Source: Bacteroidota bacterium
Lineage (GTDB): Bacteria > Bacteroidota > Bacteroidia > Flavobacteriales > Weeksellaceae
Length of the DNA: 64,000 bases
Direction: 5' to 3'
NCBI GenBank assembly: GCA_023461035.1
Contig: JAEWOD010000005.1
Location: 19,811 to 83,810 of the forward strand
Both the position numbers and the translations under genes were made by a program. Positions 1 to 9,357 of the stretch are shown piece by piece (position 1 is the first letter of the stretch; every line of letters starts with the position of its first letter). The notes under the pieces are model-generated. The model had not been told where the DNA came from and searched no databases. It worked only from the letters and a program-made list of their open reading frames with translations.

Positions 1-1302
1 ACTTTCCGGACATTAACGGCTGTAGATTCAGTAATCGTAGTGGTGGACGTAGCAAAAGGAGTGGAGGAACAGACTGAAAAATTAGTCGAGGTCTGCCGTA
101 TGCGAAATATTCCGATGCTGGTTTTTGTCAATAAAATGGACAGAGAAGGTAAAGATGCTTTTGATTTGATGGATGAAATCGAACAAAAACTGAGTTTGCG
201 TGTCACACCGCTTTCCTGGCCGATTGGGATTGGAGCTACTTTTAAAGGAATCTATAATATTTGGGAGAAAAACATCGGATTATTTTCCAATGAAAACAAA
301 CAGAAAATCTCTGAAGCTATTGCTTTTGATGATTTGGACAATCCTGAATTAGACCAAATAATTGGTGAAAGTTTTGCCGAAAACCTTCGAAATGAAATCG
401 AATTGGTCACGGAAGTTTATCCGAAATTTGATCAGGGAGAATATATGTCGGGAAAATTACAGCCGGTATTTTTTGGTTCGGCTTTGAATAATTTCGGGGT
501 TCGGGAATTATTGGATGCCTTTGTGGATATCGCTCCGCATCCGCAAGCCAAAGAAACAACTACCCGGATCGTGGAACCGTTTGAAAATAATTTTTCGGGA
601 TTTGTTTTTAAAATCCATGCCAACATGGATCCCAAACACCGCGACCGATTAGCGTTTGTAAAAATTGTTTCCGGTAAATTTGAACGAAATAAAAACTATC
701 TGCACGTTCGTCAGGATAAAAACATGAAATTCAGCAGTCCCAATGCTTTTTTTGCCGACAAAAAAGAAATCGTGGATGAAAGTTTTGCAGGTGATATTGT
801 AGGGCTTCACGATACCGGAAACTTCAGAATCGGAGATACTTTGACGGAAGGTGAGAAAATGATGTTCAAAGGAATTCCATCTTTTTCACCCGAACATTTT
901 CGTTATATAAACAATGCTGACCCATTGAAAGCCAAACAATTGGAAAAGGGAATCGATCAATTGATGGATGAAGGTGTTGCGCAGTTATTTACGTTGGAAA
1001 TGAACAACCGAAAAATCATTGGAACAGTTGGAGCATTACAATATGAAGTGATTCAATATAGATTGGAACATGAATATGGGGCAAAGGTCTCTTATGAACC
1101 CATTTCTATTTTTAAAGCTTGTTGGGTAGAAGTAGAAGATCAAAAATCAGCAGAATTTCAGGAGTTTAAAAGAGTAAAACAGAAATATCTGGCACATGAT
1201 AAATTTGGTCAACTTGTTTTTCTGGCCGATTCATCTTTTACTATCCAGATGACACAGGAAAAATATCCATCTGTGAAACTTCATTTCGTGAGTGAATTTT
1301 AA
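1..1302 (+). CDS. prfC: Peptide chain release factor 3 (RF3), 5'-truncated by the window
   Basis: Translational GTPase that recycles RF1/RF2 from the ribosome after termination. The reading frame is open from base 1, so the true start lies upstream. The first visible residues (TFRTLTAVDS, then VVVDVAKGVEEQT) are the switch-II-flanking segment of RF3, followed by the NKMDREG guanine-specificity motif. About 434 codons are present; RF3 is normally about 530 residues, so roughly 95 N-terminal residues including the P-loop are missing. The rest, through the RF3 C-terminal domain, is intact and ends in a TAA stop. The GTG at base 40 is internal and not a real start. A 6-bp CATCAG/CTGATG hairpin follows the stop but has no T-run. 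Confidence 0.93.
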   Translation, partial: TFRTLTAVDSVIVVVDVAKGVEEQTEKLVEVCRMRNIPMLVFVNKMDREGKDAFDLMDEIEQKLSLRVTPLSWPIGIGATFKGIYNIWEKNIGLFSNENKQKISEAIAFDDLDNPELDQIIGESFAENLRNEIELVTEVYPKFDQGEYMSGKLQPVFFGSALNNFGVRELLDAFVDIAPHPQAKETTTRIVEPFENNFSGFVFKIHANMDPKHRDRLAFVKIVSGKFERNKNYLHVRQDKNMKFSSPNAFFADKKEIVDESFAGDIVGLHDTGNFRIGDTLTEGEKMMFKGIPSFSPEHFRYINNADPLKAKQLEKGIDQLMDEGVAQLFTLEMNNRKIIGTVGALQYEVIQYRLEHEYGAKVSYEPISIFKACWVEVEDQKSAEFQEFKRVKQKYLAHDKFGQLVFLADSSFTIQMTQEKYPSVKLHFVSEF

Positions 1303-1505
1303 TCCATCAGGTCACTGATGATATTTCCATCTTTGGATTGGAAGAAATTTTCACATAAAATGAAGAAAATCAAAAAGATATAAAAAAAAGTAAAAATTAG
1401 TTTTTGAAGCATGGGTAGAGTCTTTGTTAAGAAGATGTGAAAATTGATAAAGGTTGCGTGAAAATAGGACTAATTTTCTAATTATTTTCAATTCATCTTT
1501 ATTTG

Positions 1506-1513
1506 TACCTTCG
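1506..1513 (+). promoter_or_regulatory. -7-like box TACCTTCG ahead of the M1 peptidase operon
   Basis: TAnnTTCG variant of the Bacteroidota -7 element, ending 18 bases before the ATG at 1532. No TTG -33 element is visible at 17-23 bases upstream, so support is limited. Confidence 0.35.
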
Positions 1514-1531
1514 GTTTTTTAATCAGAAGAT

Positions 1532-3172
1532 ATGAAGTATTTTTTTTTCGTATTATTTTTTGTTTCTCTATCTGTTGAAGCCCAAGTACTTAATCATAAA
1601 AAAGAGTTCACCCGACAAGATTCTTTACGGGGAAGCGATAATGAATATCGGAATTGGTGGAATGTTTTACATTATGATATACAAATAGAGCCGGAATTCG
1701 ACAAAAAATTCATTAAAGGAAAAAATACCATTCAATTTGAAATCACAGGAGAAAATCCCGGGAAAATTATGCAGATTGATTTGCAGGAACCGATGCAATT
1801 GGGAAAAGTTCGTTTGGACGGAAATGAAATCAAAGAGCTAAAAAGAGAAGGAAATGTGTATTTTTTGACTTTTAAAAATAATTGGCAAATCAATTCCAAA
1901 CATACATTGGAGCTTGAATTCTCCGGGAATCCTCGTGTGGCTGTCAATCCGCCATGGGACGGAGGATGGATTTTTACAAAAGATGCAAAAGGCCGTCCGT
2001 GGATGTCGGTTGCCTGTCAGGGACTGGGCGCAAGCGTCTGGTATCCAAACAAGGATTATCAGGGTGACGAACCCGACAACGGAGCAAAATTGTCTATGAT
2101 TGTTCCGGAAGATTTGATTGCCATCGGGAACGGACGTTTGGTGGACCTGAACCAAATTGGTGATAAATTGGAGTTCGTTTGGGAAGTAAAAAGCCCGATC
2201 AATAATTATAACATCATTCCATACATCGGGCATTACAGTGAGATTAAAGATTCGTACAAAGGCGAAAAAGGGGAGTTGTCTTTGAATTATTGGATATTGG
2301 ATTACAACCGTGAAAAGGCAGAAAACCAATTTAAACAAACCAAATCTATGCTGAAAGCATTTGAAAAATGGATGGGGCCTTATCCTTTTTACGAAGATGG
2401 CTACAAACTGGTCGAATCGCCACATTTGGGGATGGAACATCAGAGTGCGATTGCTTATGGAAATCATTTTGAAAACGGCTATTTAGGGCGTGATTTATCG
2501 GGTTCGGGTTGGGGACTGAAATGGGATTTCATTTTGGTCCATGAATCAGGTCACGAATGGTTTGGAAACAACATCACCACCAAAGATGTAGCTGATATGT
2601 GGGTACACGAGAGTTTTACGGCTTATTCGGAAACGCTTCATACACAGGAACTTTTTGGGATGGAAGCGGGAAATGATTATGTCATAGGAACCCGATTGAG
2701 TATTTTAAATGATATTCCTATGATCGGGATATATGGTGTGAATCAGGAAGGAAGCGGCGATATTTATTATAAAGGAGCCAATATGATTCATACTTTCCGA
2801 CAGTTATTGGAGGACGATGAATTGTTCCTGAAGATCCTTCGGGGAATGAATGAGAAATTTTATCATAAAACCGTTACCACAAAGGAAGTTGAGGATTATA
2901 TGAGCCAAATGAGCGGTATTGATTTGACCGAATTTTTTAACCAATATTTACGCACTACGATGATTCCGACATTGGAATATAAAATCAACGGAAACGAAAT
3001 CACCTATCGCTGGATCAACATCGTGGACGGGTTTGACATGCCGTTAAAAATGGCTGATTCAGACCAATGGCTTTTCCCAAAAGCCGAATGGAAAACGGAA
3101 AAATTGAAAAATGGTCTGGAAAAAGACTTTAAAGTTGACCATAATTTTTATGTTTTTACCAAAAAGGATTAG
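1532..3172 (+). CDS. Secreted M1-family metallopeptidase (aminopeptidase N-like)
   Basis: Zinc aminopeptidase of family M1, predicted to be exported: a signal peptide (MKYFFFVLFFVSLSVEAQ) is followed by the M1 N-terminal beta domain. The zinc site is complete: HESGH at residues 337-341 and the third ligand E360 in WVHESF, which is the HExxH-18-E arrangement. The substrate-binding GAMEN-type motif appears as GMEH near residue 300, as in many bacteroidotal M1 members. At 546 residues it is short, lacking the large helical C-terminal domain of E. coli PepN. It is first in a tight four-gene operon with a thiol-disulfide protein, a TraB protein and a carboxypeptidase, suggesting peptide degradation in the periplasm or outside the cell. 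Confidence 0.9.
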   Translation: MKYFFFVLFFVSLSVEAQVLNHKKEFTRQDSLRGSDNEYRNWWNVLHYDIQIEPEFDKKFIKGKNTIQFEITGENPGKIMQIDLQEPMQLGKVRLDGNEIKELKREGNVYFLTFKNNWQINSKHTLELEFSGNPRVAVNPPWDGGWIFTKDAKGRPWMSVACQGLGASVWYPNKDYQGDEPDNGAKLSMIVPEDLIAIGNGRLVDLNQIGDKLEFVWEVKSPINNYNIIPYIGHYSEIKDSYKGEKGELSLNYWILDYNREKAENQFKQTKSMLKAFEKWMGPYPFYEDGYKLVESPHLGMEHQSAIAYGNHFENGYLGRDLSGSGWGLKWDFILVHESGHEWFGNNITTKDVADMWVHESFTAYSETLHTQELFGMEAGNDYVIGTRLSILNDIPMIGIYGVNQEGSGDIYYKGANMIHTFRQLLEDDELFLKILRGMNEKFYHKTVTTKEVEDYMSQMSGIDLTEFFNQYLRTTMIPTLEYKINGNEITYRWINIVDGFDMPLKMADSDQWLFPKAEWKTEKLKNGLEKDFKVDHNFYVFTKKD

Positions 3173-3191
3173 TATTTGCAGTTAATTTCAG

Positions 3192-3593
3192 ATGAATTCT
3201 CAGAAAATCATATTATTTGACGGCGTTTGTAATTTGTGCAATTCTACGGTTCAGAAAGTCATTGAAAACGATGATAAAAACCAATTCAAATTTGCATCGC
3301 TTCAATCTGAATTTGGTCAAGAATTTCTGAAAGAAAATGATTTATCGACCGAAGAATTCAATTCCATCATTCTGATTGACGGAGAGAAATTCTACTCCCG
3401 TTCAGATGCTGCTTTGCGCATTGGAAAAGAATTGAAAGGTATTTATAAATTTTCAGGACTATTATTTATTTTCCCTAAATTCATCAGGGATTCGGTTTAT
3501 GATTTCATTTCCCGAAACCGATACAGATGGTTTGGAAAACAAGAAAGTTGTTGGTTGCCCACAGCTGAATTACAACAAAAATTTATTCAATAA
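3192..3593 (+). CDS. Thiol-disulfide oxidoreductase DCC family protein (DUF393)
   Basis: Short 133-residue protein opening with the family signature FDGVCNLCN, giving a CxxC pair at C13/C16 in a thioredoxin-like context. It continues with the typical RSDAALRIG and RYRWFG segments. No signal peptide or membrane segment is visible, so it is probably cytoplasmic; the substrate is unknown for the family. It starts 19 bases after the M1 peptidase stop and ends 3 bases before the TraB gene, so it is almost certainly co-transcribed. Confidence 0.88.
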   Translation: MNSQKIILFDGVCNLCNSTVQKVIENDDKNQFKFASLQSEFGQEFLKENDLSTEEFNSIILIDGEKFYSRSDAALRIGKELKGIYKFSGLLFIFPKFIRDSVYDFISRNRYRWFGKQESCWLPTAELQQKFIQ

Positions 3594-3596
3594 TTT

Positions 3597-4469
3597 ATGA
3601 AAAAAGCACTACTGGTTATTTTTATATTTTTCATCCAATTTGGAATTTCACAAGAAATCAAAGAAAAATCTCTTCTTTGGGAGATTTCCGGAAACGGTTT
3701 GGAAAAACCTTCATATTTATTTGGAACAGTTCACATTGCCTGTCAGGGAGAAATTCAAATGTATCCTGAACTTCAGTCGGCATTTGACCAAACCGAACAG
3801 CTCATTTTGGAATTGGATATGGATGATCCGGGCATGATGGCCAAAATGATGCAGGCTTCACTTGCAAAAGACGGTAAAAAAGTATCTGAAAAATTGGGTG
3901 AAAAGCTTTCCGTAAAAGTAGATTCTTTGATGCAGCAAAGAATGGGAATGGGTTTGACTATGTTTGAAAACCTAAATCTTCCTACACTTTCTGTTCAGTT
4001 GGGAATGTTGGCTATTGACTGTCCGATGGATTTGGGTTATGATATGTTGTTGATGACCGAAGCTCAAACTGTCCAACGAGAAGTAAAAGGACTGGAATCG
4101 GTGGAAGCCCAAATTGAAGTTTTATTCTCTATGTCCGACGAAGAAGCAATCCAAGCGATTTCTTATTTGGTTGAAAATTTTGGAGAAGCACAAACACAAT
4201 TGAAAGAGATGTTAAATTATTATCGAAATCAAGAAGTTCAATCTTTGTATAATTTTACCAAAGCCTCGTTTGAAGATCCCAAATATCCACAAGGAAATCT
4301 GGAGGAATTTTTAGACAAACGAAATGAAAGCTGGATTCCGGTAATCGAAAAAGAAATCAAATCTACACCGAGTCTGATCGCGGTAGGAGCGGCGCATTTG
4401 GCAGGAGAAAAAGGCGTTATCAACTTGCTGAAAAAGCAAGGTTATCAACTGAAGGCTGTACAAAAATGA
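3597..4469 (+). CDS. TraB/GumN family protein, secreted
   Basis: 290 residues with an N-terminal signal peptide (KKALLVIFIFFIQFGISQ). The TraB/GumN hallmarks are present: GTVH at residues 43-46, the ILELD segment near 70, and the C-terminal VGAAHLAGEKG motif followed by LLKKQGY near residue 280. These conserved His and Glu positions resemble those of Tiki-type metalloproteases, and hydrolase activity is inferred only from that resemblance. The stop codon overlaps the next start (ATGA at 4466-4469), indicating translational coupling with the M14 carboxypeptidase. Confidence 0.85.
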   Translation: MKKALLVIFIFFIQFGISQEIKEKSLLWEISGNGLEKPSYLFGTVHIACQGEIQMYPELQSAFDQTEQLILELDMDDPGMMAKMMQASLAKDGKKVSEKLGEKLSVKVDSLMQQRMGMGLTMFENLNLPTLSVQLGMLAIDCPMDLGYDMLLMTEAQTVQREVKGLESVEAQIEVLFSMSDEEAIQAISYLVENFGEAQTQLKEMLNYYRNQEVQSLYNFTKASFEDPKYPQGNLEEFLDKRNESWIPVIEKEIKSTPSLIAVGAAHLAGEKGVINLLKKQGYQLKAVQK

Positions 4470-6193
4470 GAAAATTATTTTGGGGAATTTTATTTTTGAC
4501 ATCCCAACTTCAATATGCACAAAACATGAAAATTCCATTTGAATTGACCGATGGAAATCAAACTTCCACTTACTTTGAAACCATTGATTTCTGGAAAAAT
4601 ATTGCTGAAAAATCAGACAAAATCCAAATAACCGAAAAAGGGATGACCGATTCGGGTTTTCCGCTTCATTTGGTTTTGATTCAGAATTCCGGAGAATTTG
4701 ATTTAAAGAAAATTCAATCGGAAAATAAATCCATCTTATTGATTAACAATGGAATCCATCCCGGAGAGCCTGACGGAATTGATGCCAGTATGTTGTTGGC
4801 GCGTGATATTGCAGAAGGCAAATTCAAACTTCCAGATAACCTTGTTTTAGCCATCATCCCGGTTTATAACATCGGTGGAATGCTCAATAGGAGTGCGGAT
4901 TACCGGGTGGATCAAAACGGCCCGGATGAATTCGGCTCAAGAGGAAATGCACAAAACCTGGATCTGAACCGGGATTACATCAAATGTGATTCAAAAAATG
5001 CACGTTCGTTTACCGAAATTTTTCATGAATTAAATTCCGATGTTTTTGTAGATAATCACGTGAGTAATGGTGCAGATTATCAACATGTTATGACTTTACT
5101 AACTTCGCAGCACAGCAAACTGGGCGGTGAGATGGGGGAGTATATAAATCGGGTTTTTGAACCGGCATTGTACAAGTCCATGCAGAAAAAGGGTTATGAC
5201 CTGATTCCTTATGTAAATGTTTGGGGAGAAACACCTGATAACGGGTGGAGCGAATATGTAGATTCACCTCGTTATTCGAGCGGATTTGGAACACTTTGGA
5301 GTACCTTTTGTTTTGTTCCCGAAACTCATATGCTGAAGCCGTATAAACAGCGTGTCGATGCCACTTACGAACTGATGGTTTCCTTTATAGAATTCACTTC
5401 AGCAAATAGCCATAAAATAAAATCGCTTCGAAATCAGACGATTGCAAAGGAAATTTCACAAAAAGAATTCACCATTTCTTGGAAACATAATCCGGATAAA
5501 TTTCAGAATTATCTTTTCAAAGGATTTGAAGCAGGTTATAAAAGGAGTGAAGTTTCCGGTTTGGATCGTTTGTATTATGACCGAAACAAACCCTATGAAA
5601 AGCAAATCCCGATTTATAATCAGTTTGATGCTGACATTGTGGTTAAAAAGCCGGAAGCTTATATTGTGCCTCAAGGTTGGTGGAAAGTAATTGAGTTATT
5701 GAAAATCAATCAGGTGGAAATGTATCGGTTGGAAAAAGATACGGAAATCGAAGTTGAAGTTTATCGGATTGAAAACTATGAATCCAAATCCATAGCTTAC
5801 GAATCACATCACATTAATTCCAATGTAGAACTTTCCAAAACCGTTGAGAAAAAGCAGTTTAGAAAAGGAGATTGGTACATTCCAATGAATCAGAAAGCCA
5901 ATCGTTTTTTGATGGAAACATTGGAGCCGCAAGCGATGGATTCGTATTTTGCCTGGAACTTTTTTGACGGAATCTTCCAACAAAAAGAAGGATTTTCGGC
6001 TTATGTTTTTGAGGACATTGCAGCGGATTTTCTAAAAAAGAATCCGGAACTAAAAGCAAAATTAGAAGAAAAGAAAAAAAAGGATTCCGATTTTGCCAAA
6101 GATGCTTATGCTCAATTGAATTTCGTTTATGAAAATTCACCTTGGATGGAACCTAACTTTATGCAGTATCCGGTTTTTAGGGTTTTGAATTAA
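4466..6193 (+). CDS. Secreted M14-family zinc carboxypeptidase
   Basis: 575 residues. A signal peptide ends near QLQYAQ, followed by an M14 catalytic domain. Zinc ligands H98 and E101 lie in NNGIHPGEPDG and H198 in VDNHVSNG. The substrate-binding segment NLDLNRD (N164-D170) and the catalytic-base region FVPETHML (E286) are visible. The last ~250 residues are a beta-rich C-terminal region of unknown role. It is the final gene of the M1-DCC-TraB-M14 operon and ends 11 bases before a convergent gene. Periplasmic or extracellular removal of C-terminal residues fits with the aminopeptidase at the start of the operon. Confidence 0.88.
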   Translation: MRKLFWGILFLTSQLQYAQNMKIPFELTDGNQTSTYFETIDFWKNIAEKSDKIQITEKGMTDSGFPLHLVLIQNSGEFDLKKIQSENKSILLINNGIHPGEPDGIDASMLLARDIAEGKFKLPDNLVLAIIPVYNIGGMLNRSADYRVDQNGPDEFGSRGNAQNLDLNRDYIKCDSKNARSFTEIFHELNSDVFVDNHVSNGADYQHVMTLLTSQHSKLGGEMGEYINRVFEPALYKSMQKKGYDLIPYVNVWGETPDNGWSEYVDSPRYSSGFGTLWSTFCFVPETHMLKPYKQRVDATYELMVSFIEFTSANSHKIKSLRNQTIAKEISQKEFTISWKHNPDKFQNYLFKGFEAGYKRSEVSGLDRLYYDRNKPYEKQIPIYNQFDADIVVKKPEAYIVPQGWWKVIELLKINQVEMYRLEKDTEIEVEVYRIENYESKSIAYESHHINSNVELSKTVEKKQFRKGDWYIPMNQKANRFLMETLEPQAMDSYFAWNFFDGIFQQKEGFSAYVFEDIAADFLKKNPELKAKLEEKKKKDSDFAKDAYAQLNFVYENSPWMEPNFMQYPVFRVLN

Positions 6194-6204
6194 AATTAAA
6201 ATTT

Positions 6205-6627
6205 TTATTTGGATATTTTATTTTGAATGAAAAATTGAAGTTGTTTTGTTTCAGTTTGATTATCTAAAGGTTTAAACTTTAAACCAAATCGGTTGAATTC
6301 CTTAAAAATATCATTTAAAAGCGCCAAGGAAATTTGCCCAAATTCAGCACTGTCTTGTTCAAGGATTTTTGCATTTCCAAAACTTCCATCTCCAAAAATC
6401 GTAAATTCTAATTTAGCCTCACCTTCGGGAATGAGTTCTCCGTGTTTTTCAATGATTTCACTAAATTTTTCAGTATATAAATTACTGAAATTTAATGATT
6501 TACAATATTTTTTTGCAATTTTATTTTTTGCATTTTCACATCCCAATAAATAAAAGTTTTGATTATTTAGCTGAGCATAAGAAAATTGAGAAAAAATAAA
6601 TAAAAGGAAAATTATATAGTTTTTCAT
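6205..6627 (-). CDS. Small secreted protein of unknown function, TonB-C-like fold possible
   Basis: 140 residues with a signal peptide (KNYIIFLLFIFSQFSYAQ), so exported. I do not recognise a named family. The middle part (EGEAKLEFTIFGDGSFGNAKIL, then an acidic helix and GLKFKP) has the strand-turn-strand pattern of small TonB C-terminal-like domains, but that is only an impression. Two cysteines occur in the mature part. It begins 3 bases after the RNA methyltransferase gene, so it is likely the last gene of the minus-strand run from ndh. Confidence 0.7.
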   Translation of the reverse strand: MKNYIIFLLFIFSQFSYAQLNNQNFYLLGCENAKNKIAKKYCKSLNFSNLYTEKFSEIIEKHGELIPEGEAKLEFTIFGDGSFGNAKILEQDSAEFGQISLALLNDIFKEFNRFGLKFKPLDNQTETKQLQFFIQNKISK

Positions 6628-6630
6628 TGT

Positions 6631-7764
6631 TTAATCTTTAGAATTCTTTTTACTTCCTTCATAAATATCATACCGCAAAAAATCACATTCCAATTTGCCG
6701 TTAAACACTTTTACTTTTTTGGAAGGTTTTAATCCCACGAATTTTTTTGCGCCTAAATCGGAAGTGATAAACCATGAAAAAGTGTTCGGATAATGGTTTT
6801 TCAGCGTATCGCCGATGGATTTGTACAAAACTTCATTATCGCTTTCAATTCGCTCGTTATACGGCGGGTTGAACACAATCAAAACAGGAAATAAATCCTT
6901 TTCCGATTTAAAAAAGTCTTTCATTTTCACTTCTATGAAATCTTCTAAATCAGCATGGGAAATATTTTCTTCTGCGATTTTCAGCATCGTCGGATTGATG
7001 TCGTAACCCACTATTTTTCCGGTGAATTCACTGATCCGGTTTAATCTCGTTTCTTTAATTTTCTCAAATAATTCGCTATCAAAATCTTTCCAGTTCTCAA
7101 ATGCGAACTTTTTTCTGTGAATTTGCGGCGGAATATTGCCCGCCATCAATGCTGCTTCTGTCAAAATTGTCCCCGATCCGCACATCGGATCCAACAGATT
7201 TCCTTTTCCATCCCAACCGGCGATTTTCAGCAAACCAGCTGCCAGAACTTCATTGATGGGTGCTTTTCCATGTTCGGTTTTGTATCCGCGTTTATGAAGC
7301 GATTCACCACTACTGTCCAGCGAAAGCGTGATTTTGTCGTGGCTGATATGCAGATTAAAATAGACGTCGGGATTGGCTTTATCGACACTCGGTCTTTTTT
7401 TGAATTTTTCCTGAAACCGATCGACAAGTGCATCTTTCATTTTCAATGAAGCATAATGCGAATGGGTAAAATAATCGGAATGAACGGTAGAATCGATGAT
7501 GAAAGTCTGATCTAAATCCAAATAATCTTCCCAAGGAAATTTCTTAAATCTATCGTATAATTGAAATTCGTTTTTAGCTGAAAATGAATAAATTGGTTTT
7601 AGGATTCGAAGTGCTGTGCACAAGCTGTAATTGGCTTTGTAAAGAAAACCAACATCACCATGAAACTCAACCAAGCGGTTTTTGATTTCCACATCGGCCG
7701 CACCCAATGATTTTAATTCCTCTGCCAAAACAGTTTCGAAACCGAAAAATGTTTTGGCTTGCAT
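6631..7764 (-). CDS. THUMP-domain class I SAM-dependent RNA methyltransferase (RlmL-like)
   Basis: About 377 residues from the ATG at 7764. An N-terminal THUMP RNA-binding domain is followed by a Rossmann methyltransferase with DPMCGSGT at about 192-199 (SAM binding) and NPPYNER near 298, the N6/N2-amino methylation signature. It resembles the RlmL/YcbY N-terminal enzyme that makes m2G in 23S rRNA; the exact target is inferred. The open frame extends upstream only through TTG codons. A TTG at 7779 would give MENFKMQAK and is a possible alternative start. It follows the YiiX-like gene after about 70 bases. Confidence 0.88.
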   Translation of the reverse strand: MQAKTFFGFETVLAEELKSLGAADVEIKNRLVEFHGDVGFLYKANYSLCTALRILKPIYSFSAKNEFQLYDRFKKFPWEDYLDLDQTFIIDSTVHSDYFTHSHYASLKMKDALVDRFQEKFKKRPSVDKANPDVYFNLHISHDKITLSLDSSGESLHKRGYKTEHGKAPINEVLAAGLLKIAGWDGKGNLLDPMCGSGTILTEAALMAGNIPPQIHRKKFAFENWKDFDSELFEKIKETRLNRISEFTGKIVGYDINPTMLKIAEENISHADLEDFIEVKMKDFFKSEKDLFPVLIVFNPPYNERIESDNEVLYKSIGDTLKNHYPNTFSWFITSDLGAKKFVGLKPSKKVKVFNGKLECDFLRYDIYEGSKKNSKD

Positions 7765-7834
7765 TTTAAAATTTTCCAAACGAATTTTTTGTAAAAGTAA
7801 CAATAAGTTAGTTTATGAGTTGAATGACGGATTA

Positions 7835-8512
7835 TCAATTCTCATAAATTGTTTCCAAAAGCTCACTGTTAAAAATTGATTTGGGAGAAATTACTGTTTC
7901 GTCAAACGGAATTTGATTTCCATAACGTTCTTTTAATTTTATTCTCACAGCTTCATTATCCAAATCAAAATCGCTTAATTTCTCAAGTTTTCCTATTTCA
8001 ATTCCGGTAGCACGCTGGTAAATTTTCCAAATCAGTTCGGAGCAATAAATTTTTTCATCCGACCATTCAAATGTCAAATCATAATTTTTTCCGTTGAATT
8101 CTTTTCCAATCACTTTCATTTTTTGCAAAACAGAAGGTGTAAGAATTTCTTCCGCATTTTTCAATCTTTTTACTACGAAATGTTCTCCCTTCCCTCTCGT
8201 AATCCACTCTTTAAGAGAAGTACTTTTCACAGGTTGAATGGCCTCAAAAACAAAAAAATCACCATTTTCTTTGAAAATAATCCCGCAATGTGAATATTTA
8301 GAGCCGGTAGCTTGCTGGATGGCTGTGCTTTGATCAGATAAGGAAGTTTGGAAGATGATGTCACCGGATTGCAACGAATTATTCATCGAAAAATATTCTA
8401 TTTTATTTTTCCAATTGTCGGTTCTGGTAGATTTTGAAAACCAATGGTTGTAAACGAACCATCCGGTTAGAATCATAATGATAACTAAGAAAATAGAAAG
8501 GATTTTTTTCAT
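7835..8512 (-). CDS. YiiX/YebB-like NlpC/P60-superfamily cysteine hydrolase
   Basis: 225 residues from the ATG at 8512; the longer frame begins with TTG. A single N-terminal membrane segment (ILSIFLVIIMILTGWFVY) anchors it to the membrane or acts as an export signal. The catalytic core is the permuted papain-like type: His in SKYSHCGII (about H75) precedes the Cys in IYCSEL (about C157). The LQSGDIIFQ entry motif is also present. This family (YiiX, LRAT-like) acts on amide or ester bonds in peptidoglycan or lipids; the true substrate is unknown. It sits 12 bases after the esterase gene. Confidence 0.85.
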   Translation of the reverse strand: MKKILSIFLVIIMILTGWFVYNHWFSKSTRTDNWKNKIEYFSMNNSLQSGDIIFQTSLSDQSTAIQQATGSKYSHCGIIFKENGDFFVFEAIQPVKSTSLKEWITRGKGEHFVVKRLKNAEEILTPSVLQKMKVIGKEFNGKNYDLTFEWSDEKIYCSELIWKIYQRATGIEIGKLEKLSDFDLDNEAVRIKLKERYGNQIPFDETVISPKSIFNSELLETIYEN

Positions 8513-8524
8513 GTCAATTCTCAA

Positions 8525-9334
8525 TTATTTTGCACTCAATGTCCAAATCAAAGCTTTTTCTTTGGTAGCCCGGAAAATGGTGTTGTGTTTTTCTTTTGGT
8601 TCATCCGAATACGTCCAAATCAATGTTTCAGGAGCATTTTCTTTTAGTGTTTCAGACAATTTTCTGGTAGATTTATAAATGTCCTTGGCATTGGAACCTG
8701 CAAACCAGAATTTCTTTTTTTCTGACGGAAATTTAGCCAAATGCTCATTAGTATTTTTCACCAAATACTGATTGTTCCACCAAAGCGAAGGATCAAATGC
8801 AATGTAGAAATCAAAAAGTTCCGGCTGAATCATCAAAGTTTCCACCACAAAAAGCCCTGCCAATGATTCCCCTATGATTCCTTTTTTAGTGGTCGTTCTG
8901 TAATTCGAATTCACATAAGGAATCAGTTCATTTTGGACGAATGCTCTGAATTCGGCAGAACCTCCTACGACCGGCGCAATTTCCTTGTCTTTTTCCACTT
9001 GTGTAGGAGGCGATAAATCTTTTCTTCTTTGTGTATTTTCAATTCCAACCAAGATATAAGGCGGAATTTTTTTAGCTTTAATCAATTCGGAAAGCGTATT
9101 GGCAATATGTGGAAAATCTTCCTGAATCCCACCGTCCGGCATATACAAAACCGGGTAGGAGAGGTCGCTGGTCGCATAATCTTCCGGAAGCCAGACATTC
9201 ATCGTTCGCTTTTCTCCGACTTCTTTTGAGTCGATTGTAAAGCTCTCGTGAGTTGGGATAGGGTCGGGAGTTTGTGCTGTACTTTGACAAGTCCACAAGA
9301 TAGCGGTAAATAGAGAAAAAAGTATTGTTTTCAT
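8525..9334 (-). CDS. Alpha/beta-hydrolase esterase (esterase D/enterochelin esterase-like)
   Basis: 269 residues with an N-terminal export signal; a Cys in ILWTC could make it a lipoprotein but the lipobox is imperfect. The nucleophile elbow GESLAG places Ser157 as the catalytic residue. The upstream YPVLYMPDGG and the PPYILVGIENTQRR segment are typical of the putative esterase family (IroE/Fes-like, PF00756). A catalytic His lies in the KEKHNTIF region. Substrate is unknown; siderophore esters or acetylated sugars are family examples. It lies 23 bases downstream of ndh on the same strand. Confidence 0.85.
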   Translation of the reverse strand: MKTILFSLFTAILWTCQSTAQTPDPIPTHESFTIDSKEVGEKRTMNVWLPEDYATSDLSYPVLYMPDGGIQEDFPHIANTLSELIKAKKIPPYILVGIENTQRRKDLSPPTQVEKDKEIAPVVGGSAEFRAFVQNELIPYVNSNYRTTTKKGIIGESLAGLFVVETLMIQPELFDFYIAFDPSLWWNNQYLVKNTNEHLAKFPSEKKKFWFAGSNAKDIYKSTRKLSETLKENAPETLIWTYSDEPKEKHNTIFRATKEKALIWTLSAK

Positions 9335-9357
9335 GATAAAGTATGTTGTTTGTACAA

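Noticed and set aside
1303..1531. Terminator after prfC (CATCAG/CTGATG hairpin)
   Set aside because: The stem is only 6 bp and no T-run follows.
1838..2467. 209-residue minus-strand open frame
   Set aside because: Wholly antisense to the M1 peptidase, whose motifs are intact; no family motifs of its own.
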